A stretch of 64,000 nt of DNA, from the NCBI GenBank assembly GCA_022695795.1, contig MU404059.1, positions 558,001 through 622,000 on the forward strand, given 5' to 3'. Position 1 is the first letter of the stretch; each line of letters begins with the position of its first letter. A program made the position numbers and the translations under genes. The DNA is from Biscogniauxia marginata (Eukaryota; Ascomycota; Sordariomycetes; Xylariales; Xylariaceae). The notes under the pieces were generated by a model. That model was not told where the DNA came from and searched no databases. It saw nothing but the letters and a program-made list of their open reading frames with translations. This document shows positions 25,024-36,726 of the stretch, one piece after another.

Positions 25024-25288
25024 TGTCACACGGATAAGCGCTGCTAAGCCTGCCAAGAACTATTAATTATGAGCCTCGCTTTAATAGGCTAGTAATAAGG
25101 ATATAGAATGTAATGATATTAACCTATAATTAGAGGTAATTGCCTTAAGATAATAACTACGTATATAAATAAATATTAAATTCTTAATTAAAATTAAAAA
25201 GAAACTTAGACTTTTAAGTTTTTAAAGATTAAAAAGAATTATTAGTTAAATACGAATTTTAGTTTTAAACTTAATACCTCTTATTATA
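25024..25288 (+). repeat. 5' LTR of the outer element
   Basis: 265 bp, starting TGTCACACGG and ending in a mutated TATTATA where the partner has TGTCACA. It has a TATATAAATAA box-like stretch. Its outward half is much less mutated than its inward half. It is homologous to the solo LTRs near 62 kb. Confidence 0.88.
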
Positions 25289-26030
25289 AATAATTCTTTT
25301 TATTTTTGATATTTGTTTATTATATTATTAGTTTATATTTTTAGTAAGATTTTTATTAATACTTTAAACTCTTTACTTTTTTATTAAAATTATTTATAAC
25401 TATTTTATTTTTAAGCTTTATTAGTAAATTATTCTTAAATTTTTTAAATTTATAGCTTATTTATAACAAGATTTTTTTAAATTAGTAAATATTAAACCTT
25501 ATATAAATACCGCTTTTTATCTTTAAATAAACGAATAAATAAAACGTTTTAATTAAACTTTAAAAGTTTATTTAAAAATATTTATTAATTATAAAATGTT
25601 TAATTAAAAAAACTTTTTTTCACGGTAAAATTCATATATAATAATACAAAATTAATATTATTTTATATAACTTTATTTTATATAAATTATAATTATTACT
25701 TTACGTTTTATAACCCTCTTTTTAGCGTTTTAAAAAATCTAAGTAATTAATTATATGTTTATTAAATAATTTAAGTATATTTAAAAGCTTAATAACACTT
25801 AAAAAAATAAGTAAATAAAAAACGAAAAAAGGCTTTTATTTTTATAAAAAAACAATTAATAATATTAAATGGAAAAAATATTAAAATAAAGCGATTAATA
25901 AAAAAACTTAATAAAAAATATATAAACTTTATAAAATTTAAAAGGTAATCTTATTAATTGTTATTAAGTTTTAATTTTTAAAACGTTAAAAAATTTATAA
26001 CTTATTTTATATTTTACTTATTAAACCTTA
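25289..26030 (+). mobile_element. left internal fragment of the outer element
   Basis: 742 bp of extreme A/T content between the outer LTR and the inner insertion. Stops are in every frame. A primer-binding site cannot be recognised. Together with 33630-33947 the outer element has only about 1.06 kb of internal DNA, so it was deleted or non-autonomous before the insertion. Confidence 0.7.
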
Positions 26031-26501
26031 TGTGACGAACCTCCCTGTGTGTTCCTAGTCAGCTGACTTCATAGGTAAGTACGTACTAGGTTTTCTTGAT
26101 TTAAAGGTAATAGTGGGTTGAGATTGGTTTAAGTGTTTCACAATGGTTGTTCGTCAGAGAGGTTTCAAGGTACTCTCATTATAATATTAAAAAGTGACTA
26201 TAGTTTTAGATTAATAGCTGAGGAACTAGAATAAATAACTAAAAACATAAGAAATCCTATCCTTTTTATATTAATTCTTTTTTATATATAATCTCTATTT
26301 AGTATGTTAAATACTTTTAAATTTGATTTATTAACTTGGATCCTTTTATATATTACTCTTTTTAGATTTAACTTATTAAGTCGGATCTACATTACGTGAC
26401 GTAAGATTGTACTTCTTACTCATGCCGACTAGGTAAGCGTTCCTGGTTCGTGCCTTTAATACCCATGTTGAATGTCCCTTTCTTATGGTTGAGTCGTAAC
26501 A
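26031..26501 (-). repeat. 3' LTR of the Ty3/gypsy element
   Basis: 471 bp, downstream LTR in the element's orientation. It matches 33154-33624 without gaps. By hand alignment there are 54 differences, all transitions. Confidence 0.92.
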
Positions 26502-29500
26502 TTATTTCTCCTCTTTAAAATTCTTTGTCCCAAAGATTATTCGTAAGTATTTCTTTTTATTTATTTCTTTTAACATGTCTAGTAATCGAATTTTTAAACG
26601 CTTTCATATAAACCAGAAAAAAGAACGCGACGCCCTTACTCGTTATATTAAAAACTACGGCGTTAATATCGACATTATACTTTATTCATATTATTTTAAT
26701 TATTAATTAAAATGTGTTATAACTACTAAGGAGTTAAAAAAATGTAGTAAATATGTTCGTCGGAAGGCCCAGTATAATGGTTCAAAAATCCCTCTAGATT
26801 CTTTTAATCGTCTAGATAATAAAGAAGAGTAATTATCCCTTTAGGAATAATAAGCCGAAGAATCTCTTTTTCGTTTATAATTTAAGATGGCCTTCGTTTT
26901 TTCTCGAATCTAGTTCGAAATAGCTAAATCTATTTCTCAAATAAAACGCGTTTACTTTTAAAAAGTGTTATTAAAGGAAAAAGGTTTAAAGATATTATAA
27001 TGTGGTTTTTAAAACCTAGATAAATTAAAAAAGCAAGAGCGTTTAAAAGAGAAATAAAAACGTCTTTAAATTAAACAACAATTTTTAGTTAAGTAGGCTA
27101 AAGTTGCTTTCGAGGTTATTCCCTTTTTTAACTTATCCTTCCTAAATTAAGACCTTGAATTTCAGGCCTTCTTAACCGATCCGGGTTTTATTAGTAAAAG
27201 TTTATAAGTTCTTTTGTTAGGTTTTTTAGGTGCTTAAAAGGTTCTTAAGTATTCTCCTTAAGTGAGTAACCCTCTTATTTAACAAAATATTACAATTAAC
27301 CTCCGACTTGTTTTAAATCTAGTATCTTTTTTACTTCGTATTTATTAAGGTTTTTCTTAAATTCTAGTTAGTTTTTTAGTATGGCGTTATTTAGTGCTGG
27401 TTTTAAGAGTGAAATATGAAATACAAAATGTATTCTAGATCCTTTTAGTAGTACTAGCTTGTAATTAACTTTTGAAATAATCTTTTTAATTTTATATAGT
27501 CTTAATTTCTTAAATTTAAGTTTTTCGCTAGGTCGCTTTGTTTTAATTTAAGGTGTTTTTAATATTGCGCTTTGTCGTTAACGGAGTAAGTAAACTATAT
27601 CTCCTCTTTTAAGAATTAGTCCCTTAATTTTTTTTTATTATAGTACTTTGTTATTTTATCTTGAATAAACTATAATTCTTTTTGTAGCTGTTATTATATT
27701 ATTTAAATCTTTTCAGATAGTACTTCTGTTTTTAAGGCCTTTATTTCGACTTTTAATGCTTTCGTGAGTTTGATTAGTTGTTTTTAGATTTCTACTTTTT
27801 ACTTGTACACTGCCTTATGTAGTGACATTTTTATATTTTTGTTAATCGAAGTGTTATATGCTATTTAGGCTATTAATAGTAATTCTATTTAGTTATTTAT
27901 TTCCTAGTTAACATAACTTCGTAGGTATTGTTTTATTGTTTAGTTTAGTTTCTTTATTTGTTTGTCGGTTTAAGGGTAATACGCTATAAACAATTTTTGC
28001 TTAATTCTTATTCGTTTTATTAAACTAGTTTAAAATTTTAACGTAAACAACTTGTCTCTATTTAAAATAACGCGTTTTAATAGCTTATATTTATTAATAT
28101 ATTTTCTTAAAAAGCTGAAAGCTAACTATTTTGCTGTACTTAATTCGTTAAATAGTAAGAAGTAGGCGTATTTCGTGAGTTTATTAACGATTACTTATAT
28201 GTTGTTATAAGGTACTCCTATAGTAAGATCTTTTAATTTTAGGAATTTTATTACGAAATCCCATGTAATTATGTGCCACGCTTTATCAGGTATTTGGGTT
28301 AGTTGTAATAGTTCGTATGGTTTATGTCGTAATGCTTTAGTTTTATTATAGATGTTATAATTCTTTATAATTTTTTTAACTATTTATTATATTCCTGGAA
28401 AGTTAAATTCTTTTTAAAGTCATTTCATTATTTTGAAAATCCCTTGGTAGCTATATAAAGAATATTTGTGAAATTCTTTAACGAATTCGTTTTATATTCG
28501 TTTTAATATATATATCTTTTCTTTATATAAAAAAAGTTCGTCGTTAGATCCTTATTAAAACTGTAATTGTTTTTCCTTTTAATTGTAATTTTCCTGGAAA
28601 CGTTATTTCCAGTTTTTTATGTTAATTCGCATATAAATTAATATAACTAATCTGTTATTTTGTTACTAGAACATCTAGACATCTCTTTTATTGATTTTTG
28701 ATTTATAATCTTCTTTTTTGTTGAGAAAATCTGCTTAAATATTTTCTTTTTTTTTAATGTGCTGGATTTTAAAATTAAACTTGGATAAGAAGATTATTTA
28801 ACGCTTATGTCTTTAATTAAGCGTTTATATTATCATAAATCGTGTAAGGTTCTTATGGTTTAAGTAAATATCGATAGGTTTTTTGGTTTTATTAAGTTAT
28901 GGTTTTTATTTCTCTAGTGCTTTAATGATTGTTAATAGTTCCTTGTTATAAATTTAATAGTTTAATTTAGCATTATATAGTGCTTTAAATAAGTACGCGA
29001 TTAAGTACTATTTCTTATTATCTTTTAATTGCTTTAAAACTACTTTAATAGCGAAATTTAAAGTGTTTATTTTTAATTGTTTCTTTTTATTTTCATTTAA
29101 AAGTTTATATATAACCTCATTAGTTATAACTTTTTTTAGCTGCCGAAAAGCCTGTTTGGCTTCTTTAATGAAATGGAAAGCCTCTCTTATTTTTACTAGG
29201 GTAATTAATTCCGTTAATGGTTTGGCGATACGTCCGAAATCTTTAATGAATTGTTTAATATAGTTAATAAAGCCAAGAAATGCGCGTACGTTTATAACAC
29301 TCTTAGGTTTTAGCTAATCCTTGATTATTGCTATTTTTCCTTTTTAAATGCGGATTTCCCCTAGGTTTATTATAAACTCTAAATAGTTTAGTTTTTTAAT
29401 ATGCTATTTATTTTTAGTTGGGTAAATAAGTAGGTTCGCCTTTCCTAGGGCTTTCAACATTTACTTTATATGTTTTTTATACTCCTTTTTATTTTCTAAG

Positions 29501-32500
29501 TAAATTAAGATATCGTCTAAGTAAATAAATACAAATTTATCCAGAAATTTGTAAAAAACTATTATAATTATATATTAAAATGTAGCAAGTACGTTAATAA
29601 GTCCAAATAGCATAACTTTATATTTATAATGTTTATATATTATTTAAAAGGTTATATATTATTCGTGTTCCTTAGTTATTTTAATTATATAGTATTTATC
29701 GCGAAGGTTTAGTGTTATAAAGATTTAAGCTTTATTAATTTATCTTTTTATGAGTTTTATTAGTGGTAACAAATACCCGTTTTTCTTGGTTATTTTATTA
29801 AGGTGTCGATAGTTAATCACTCGTCGCCATACTAAGTTTCCTTTTTTATTAACACATTACTTCCCGTTCTTATCGACTTTAGGTACTATGATTACTAGGT
29901 ATCTTAACAAGGATTCGGATTCTCAAATATATCCTTTATTAAGATCCTCCTAAATTCCTTTCTATAATACTCTTTGTTTTTCTTGATTTATAAGATACAC
30001 TAAAAATAATTTTAGCTATTTTCCTTTTTTAAAGTGAATTTAATGATTTTATTAACTATATTTTAATAATTCTTTTTTTGTTTTATCTTTAAATAATTTA
30101 TAGAAACGGAGGTACTTACGCGGTACTCTTTTCGTTAGATTTTTAGGTTTAATTACTTAAATTATATAAATAATATGTTTCGTTTTTGTATTTATTTCTT
30201 TAAAGTTACTTATAATACTTATTTCGTAACTCATAATGGTTAACTCCTCCTGTTTTTAATCTTAATAAAGCGTATCTATCTCGAAATTTATTCGTGAATT
30301 ACTTTTTTTAAACTAATTTATTCCTAAGATTATATCGTGATTTAATATGTATACAATGTTAAGGATAACTTATTCGAGATATCCTTAAATAGTTACTAAG
30401 AGAGGAATTATTTCTTTTAATACCTTATTATTCTCGTAACTAAATATATTTCTTTTAAAGTTTTATAACTTATATAGACTTTATTTATATATTTATAGTA
30501 TTTTGTTTTTTTAAGTTACCTTTATTAAAATATAGCTTTTATTTGCTCCTAAATCTATTAGGGCTTTATACTTCCTTTCATTATACCTAACTCTGGTTAT
30601 AATAATGTTGTTAAATCCCGACTGGACTTTATATAAAGACTTATTATTTATGGCTTCTCGTTGCCTTATTAGCGAGAGCCTTTACCGTTTTTTGGTTTTC
30701 CACGTCCCTGCTTTTTTGGTTTTTTTTTAGTTGCTATAACCCGGATGTCTTTCTATTCTTAGGCTTTCATAGGAGCGTGTTTCTAGTAATCATTACTTAG
30801 ATAGTCTCTCTAATTACTCTTTACATAATAAGGGGTAAAAGGTTTATCTTTTATATAAAACCTTATATATTAAAACTTTAATTCTTTTTTAAAGGCCCTT
30901 TTATAACTTAAGTTTATTCTATTAACTCGGAATTTCTTAAAGTTCTAAATTATCCTTAAATAAAACGAATAATTATTGAATTTACTTATTAGGGGTATTT
31001 TAATGTTTCTTTTTAGGTTTATATTAATTTCTAAAAGCTTTCCTTTTTTTTTGAGGTATGCTTTAATAATTCGTTTATAGCCTTATTTAGTCGCATATAT
31101 TTTTATTTATTACTTTGTTAAGTGTTTCTTTATAAAGCCAAATAGACCGGTATCGTATTTAGTTCGTTTTTCGAGCCATTATGGAAGATGTAATTCCTTT
31201 TATAATTCTTATAATTCTTTTTTAATTTCGTCTTTTTTGAAACCTGCTTTAAGTAAGTCGTGTACGTCGCATGGTATTAAGGTGTAACATATATAATCTT
31301 TAATTATTACTTTGTAGCTTTTTTCGGAGCTTAAGTAAAAATAACATGTTTTAAAGTAATATAGCCATCGTGGGACGTTATTATAAATACACTTATTTTC
31401 TTTCATGTTATTACTTTCTAGTTCTTAAAGATAATAACCGGCTCCATTTTTAGAGTTTTTATGTATTTAATAAGCGTCATTAATGTAAAAACTCCAATGT
31501 AACGATATATGTTTCCTTAAGTTTTAATGGATATTATAGTTATTATTTGTGTAAAACCTCTAGTTTAAATTGTTATGTTGGCTTTTTCCTTAGTGGGTTT
31601 CGTATTTGTCGTTTTTATAATAGCTTTAATGTAGATTATTATGGTTTAACTTAATTCCTAAGTTATATTCTAGTTTGTAGTTATTATATACGTATAGTAG
31701 TTCGCTTTTATTAAATCTTTATTTGGCTTGTTTTGGTGTAAGATATTCTAGATATGAGTAGTTATTCTTTGGATAGTCCTTGCGGTTAATTTAATGAGAT
31801 TTATAAACTCTTTTTGCAAAGGTCTTTTTGATCTTTTTTGCTTTAATAGTGCCGATAATAAATACTTAATTTATTTTTTCGTTATTTTCGAATTAAACCT
31901 TTGTTTTGGCGACTTTTTTCTCGAGTTAAGGAATTCCTTTTGTTCTTAGTTCTTGTTTCTTAGAACTTCGGTATTCGTTTTTATAATGTTTTTTCTTTTT
32001 ATAATTAAAACACTTAATAGTTGATTTGTTTCGTTTCTTTTATTCCTTTTAAACAACGTTGATTTTAATAGGGTTTAACTTAATTTTAATGCCTTTCTTG
32101 GTTCTGGTACCGCTTTTGTGATTTCCTCTTTTCAGTTAATTGTTATTCTTTTGTTATACCGTCTTTTTCTTTTCAAGGTACCGTTCGAAGTTTTCGTTAT
32201 TAATAGTAATTGCTATTATAACATAGTTATTAAACTTTCCTGGGTTCCTTTCTTTATACAGGTTTGTTTTATATAGCTTATTCTTTATATAGTCCTTTAA
32301 TTCTTAATAAAACAAGTAGTATAGGCTTTTAATAAGTAGTTATAATTAGTTTACAAGTTTCTTAAACTTAATAACGTAGTTTAAAGCCTTCTTATTTTGT
32401 CGTAATTTATAAAGTTAAGCTTTGGCTTATTACTTAAGAATTAAATTGCCGAATATAAACCTAAGTTGTTTTTTAAATTCTTTATAATTCTTGAAGACTT

Positions 32501-33153
32501 TTTTCGTGTTTTCTTAAGCGTTTAATCCGTTTTTTAAATAATTCTTTAATACTGGTTGGAATTAGGTTAAGGCGGTTCTAGCAAGGAGCTAAAATACCGT
32601 GAAAACCTTTTATTCCTTAGTAGTAATCATTTTATAATAAAACCATAAGTAGGTTCTAATTTAAATTAGAAATTTCTCTAAATCGCTCGACTTATTATAT
32701 TTACTAAGTGTAATTAGTTTAAAACCCTTCACATCGGGGGTTGTTATATTATTTTTATCGTTTAAGTTATTAAGATCGTTATCGTTTAAAGATAATTACT
32801 TGTCTTTAAGAGGTAAGGTTTGTCTTGTTTATTTGTTTTCTTTTTTAAGTATTTCTTTTTCCTCTTTTTCTTCTTCTTTAAATGATCCTTCTTACTAAGC
32901 TTTTGAGATGTCCCCTTATGACTTTTTTTTAGTTGTAATTATAATAGATTTTTGTATTGGTTTTTTTAAACCTTTTTATTATACCGTAAAAGAACTTAAA
33001 GTTTTCGTTTAAAAGCTTGTTAACTATTATTTTTTTACTTGTTTCTTTTCTTGTTACTTTTTAGTTTTAAGGGGCATACTTGTTTTAAGATTGTTTAATT
33101 AAAAGTCCCTCTTTTTAAACCAATATTAAGCACTAATTAAGGAGCTATTAAAA

Positions 33154-33624
33154 TGTAACGAACCTCCTTATATGTTTTTAATTAGCTGACTTTATAAGTA
33201 AATACGTATTAGGTTTTCTTGATTTAAAAGTAATAATAAGTTAAGATTAGTTTAAGTGTTTTATAATGATTATTCGTTAAAAAGGTTTTAAGGTACTCTC
33301 ATTATAATATTAAAAAGTAATTATAATTTTAAATTAATAGCTAAGAAACTAGAATAAATAACTAGAAACATGAGAAATCCTATCCTTTTTATATTAATTC
33401 TTTTTTATATATAATCTTTATTTAGTATGTTAAATACTTTTAGATCCGATTTATTAACTCGGATCCTTTTATATATTGCTCCTTTTGGATTTAACTCATT
33501 AAGTCGGATCCACATCACGTGACGTAGGATCGTACTTCCTACTCATGCCGACTAGGTGGGCGTTCCTGGTTCGTGCCTTTAATACCCATGTTGAATGTCC
33601 CCTTCTCATGGTTAGGTCGTAACA
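33154..33624 (-). repeat. 5' LTR of the Ty3/gypsy element
   Basis: 471 bp, upstream LTR in the element's orientation, reading TGTTACGACC on the minus strand. It is followed directly by the repeated target CCTTA at 33625. Confidence 0.92.
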
Positions 33625-33629
33625 CCTTA

Positions 33630-33947
33630 CCGCGTTAATAATTAAATACCTTTTAATTTTAATTAAGTCTTATAAGAAATAAATTTAATTAAAATTAATA
33701 ATTATATAATAAATAAAATTATAAACTTTATAAAAACGTAAAGGAATATAAAGTACTTAATTAAATAAGATAAATAAGTAATTAAGAAATATTAAATATA
33801 AGAATTATATAATCACTTTTTTAAATAAGGTGCTAAAAAATAGTTTTTTAATTTTATTAATAAAACTTAAGTAAATTAATTAACTTACGAGCTTTAAACC
33901 TTAAAATATAAGGCGTTTAAAGGCGAGCTTAAAAAAAGGGGAGATAT
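33630..33947 (+). mobile_element. right internal fragment of the outer element with polypurine tract
   Basis: 318 bp ending in the purine run AAAAAAAGGGGAGATA that abuts the right outer LTR, which sets the outer element's orientation as plus. A frame near 33880-33930 vaguely recalls the end of a Copia-type RNase H, but decay is too heavy to assign the superfamily. Confidence 0.6.
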
Positions 33948-34212
33948 TATTATACGAATAAGCGTTATTAAACTTACTAAGAATTATTAGTTATAAGCCT
34001 CGCTTTAATAAGTTAATAATAAAAATATAAAATATAATAATATTAACTTGTAATTAAAGGTAATTACCTTAAGATAATAACTACATATATAAATAAGTAT
34101 TAAATTCTTAATTAAGGTTAAAAAGAAACTTAAATTCTTAAGTCTTTAAAAACCAAAAAGAATTATTAGTTAAATATAAATCTTAGTTCTAAGCCCAGTA
34201 CCCCTTGTCACA
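33948..34212 (+). repeat. 3' LTR of the outer element
   Basis: 265 bp ending CCCCTTGTCACA, followed by the target repeat GTAGG. Its start TATTATACGAATAAGCG aligns with TGTCACACGGATAAGCG of the left copy by transitions only. The inward half is more decayed than the outward half. Confidence 0.88.
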
Positions 34213-34217
34213 GTAGG

Positions 34218-36726
34218 GCAGAGGGGGAGGGGGAGGGGACGAATAGACTGGTTTCTCTGAGTTTTACCTCGAAATTCGGTGAATGCCTGATATTAAGGTG
34301 CTTCGACACCTACAGCTGTGCATCAGTCTAAATGGTTGTATGGGTCACTACGAGTGTCAACTTGGCAATGTTAGAATGAGATTCTGTAGGATATTTACTT
34401 AATAATATTTCTGTCTCGCTCAAGGTTATGTCGGCAGCTTGCTCCTGTCGTTTTCCTGGTCATAAGGCTGCTGTGCTACAGTTAATTCCTACTTCTACCC
34501 AGTAAAAAATATCCATTGCGGTGTCAGGCACTATCAAAGATGCTTAGCATAGCCTCTACAGGTTAAATATTACATATTTAATGGGATCTCAACTACCGAG
34601 GGCTAGGTCGAGGGCATGAACCCACACGCTTGTTGCAAGGAATATTTCTTCTGGTTTACAGTTTTACGAAGGATTTTTGTATATAAAAAAGACAACATAT
34701 ATGACCTTTTCCTGCTGTATAGATTTAATTTTGCAGCTGTACTGGAACTTTAGTTCAAACTGTTGTGAACACGCTCTGGACTTAGATCTACCATTTTCCT
34801 GCGAGCTCTCTGTGTATGTATGGGGGCAGTAACGTAGTTATTGTGTGAGGAACTAGAATAGTAGCTACTTCAGGAGTGGTGAGTTTTACATGCTAATAAC
34901 CCCCCTTTTCCCACAAGTGACATGTACCTGTCTTGTACCTATTAATCTATCTACACCACAACTCTCTGTGTGCTCCTGGCACTCTCATAGTTGTCACGTG
35001 TGAACATAGCCAACTTAAGTCAAGCACAGGTTTTGTTTTAGATTTTTCAAGCACTGGAAGTGGACAACATAAGGATTACAAAATAGTGTTGGTTTGGGTT
35101 GATATAGATACTTACTACAGGTACACTGTCACAACTCAACCCCCCCCTTCCTCCCCGCCTCCCCCTTTCAGGATACGTGATAATGTTGTTGTTATGTGAA
35201 GAGCTAGAACCAAAGATACAAGATACATAGGTAGATGGCTCTCTTTCACCTAAATAGCCTCTTATCTCCCCACACGCCCTTGTATACCTCGTTACAGGCT
35301 CCTGACACACATCTTTAACGTGCTGCCATACGCTACAAGGCATGAACTGTTCTCTAAGGTGAGTAAGTCATTGGTACCTAAGTGTACATTCCTTTTTTAG
35401 CAGCGCGTCCTGGTGGCTCCTAGTCTTTGTTTGCCTCTCTTCTTGGCGTGTTCATGGCAGTGGTTCAGGCATCTGAACTTTTAGTACCTGCCAACATTTT
35501 GAACCTCGCCGTTGCGTACGTATTTGTCTTCTTGCCGCGCAAGAACCTGAATCCAACCCAAAGCATCAACACTTCAACAACTTCACGCACATTTCCTCCC
35601 TCCAGGCTCACCCAACCCTGCATTTCACAGACTCCATTTTCGATTTGGATTTGGATTTGGATCACTCGCCTGGCGACGCGTGCTCCTTAACCCTTACCTA
35701 TCTGTGCTCGCACGACCACCCCCTATTCCCTCCATCTGCCCCCTCTGCCTGCCCTTGGTGCTTTTCAACCAGCATTGAATATTTGACTCCCACAAGGCAT
35801 TTCTCAACCACACCCGATCACTCGAGGCAAGCTTGTCCCTTGTTGCGCCCTGGTACCCTGGTACCTTGGTAAGTGTACTCACACCGAGACTCTCCTCCTC
35901 CCCAAACACTTCTCGTGTCTGCACCCCATCCCATCCCATCCCATCCATCCATCTTGGCAGCACTCATCTTCTTGCCTTTCACAACAATTTTCTTTCCCAC
36001 ACACACCCTCTACACAAACACACCATAATCACCGTCGCCGTCAGCACTGCTGTATTGTGTCTTCTCTGCTGCCAGTCCTGCCCACCTGCACTCTTGAAAC
36101 CACATACAGTGACATCGTTCTTCTCTTGAACTGACACATCCTTGTTTTCCAATCCTGGATCTGCCTACGTTGGTGAACTCGTCATCATCACTGCACACTA
36201 CCCTCACACTACCCTTCTGCCGCTTTCTATTGAACAGACACACATTCCTGAGAGTATAAAGCTCATTTGCAACATCAGGTAACCATTTCCTCCATCATAA
36301 GCACTGCTAGTCAAGTCGGCGTCGTTCCCTGCTGTCCCTTTATTAGTAAGTCAAACACGAATGACCTATCCTCTATACTCCATCGTGACGAAATACATTC
36401 CACTACACAAAAACATCCACCTGCCCAGGTCACTTCACTTGCCTAACTCTAGAGAGTGCTGGACTCTCAACCAGCACTCTTAAAGGAGCCCCCAATGTAC
36501 ACTGATTAACAACTTCTACCTACACCCCCATTTGCATTTTCTAGAAAACATGCTCTAATCTAGAGATCGATTTCAGGTACCTGATCCTGGACACCCGTCC
36601 CTATTAGATACAGATTTCGGATACTCAACACACGTGGTCTACTACTAGCCGCCACCCTTCCTTTCTTGTCACTCGTGATTGATCACGTCGTCGTCGTTAT
36701 AGACTTTATTGCCGTCACAATAAGCC
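34218..36726. other. intergenic and long 5' leader region
   Basis: Starts with a G-rich tract (34217-34240) right after the target duplication. From about 35400 the plus strand becomes C/T-rich, typical of a fungal promoter and 5' leader for the gene at 36727. It contains tandem GATTTG (35641-35662) and CCCAT/CCAT (35925-35953) repeats. No supported gene. Confidence 0.55.
35925..35953 (+). repeat. CCCAT/CCAT tandem repeat
   Basis: Short perfect tandem repeat in the C/T-rich leader upstream of the 2EXR-like gene. Confidence 0.7.

Larger units (their letters stand above)
26031..33624 (-). mobile_element. Ty3/gypsy retrotransposon, decayed, minus strand
   Basis: A 7594-bp element with 471-bp LTRs, TG...CA ends and a 5-bp target duplication CCTTA at 26026-26030 and 33625-33629. 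On the minus strand, in order, I see the following remains. The Gag zinc knuckle is at 32012-31971 (spacing C-x2-C-x4-H-x4-C, but Cys 2 and Cys 4 now read Tyr). A protease remnant ALIDLGAN is at 30564-30541. The reverse transcriptase YLDD site is at 29523-29512 with FVFIYLDDILIY. An RNase H-like IYNKELLTIIKALE lies near 28960. An integrase zinc-finger remnant leading to KALRHKPYELL and WDFVIKF is at 28372-28240. Order PR-RT-RH-IN defines Ty3/gypsy. A purine tract AAAGAGGAGAAATAA directly precedes the downstream LTR (26502-26516). Stops and changed residues show it is dead. Confidence 0.92.
25019..34217. mobile_element. nested LTR retrotransposon island with target duplications
   Basis: A block dominated by A and T with no long open frame on either strand. 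Outer element: LTRs at 25024-25288 and 33948-34212, each 265 bp, flanked by the direct repeat GTAGG (25019-25023 and 34213-34217). Inside it lies a second complete element at 26031-33624 with its own target duplication CCTTA. Removing the inner element and one CCTTA leaves an outer element of about 1.6 kb. The differences between copies are transitions, matching RIP-type decay. Confidence 0.92.

Noticed and set aside
31209..31406. 65-codon minus-strand frame in the A/T-rich island
   Set aside because: It is a chance open stretch within the decayed Ty3/gypsy gag-pol region.
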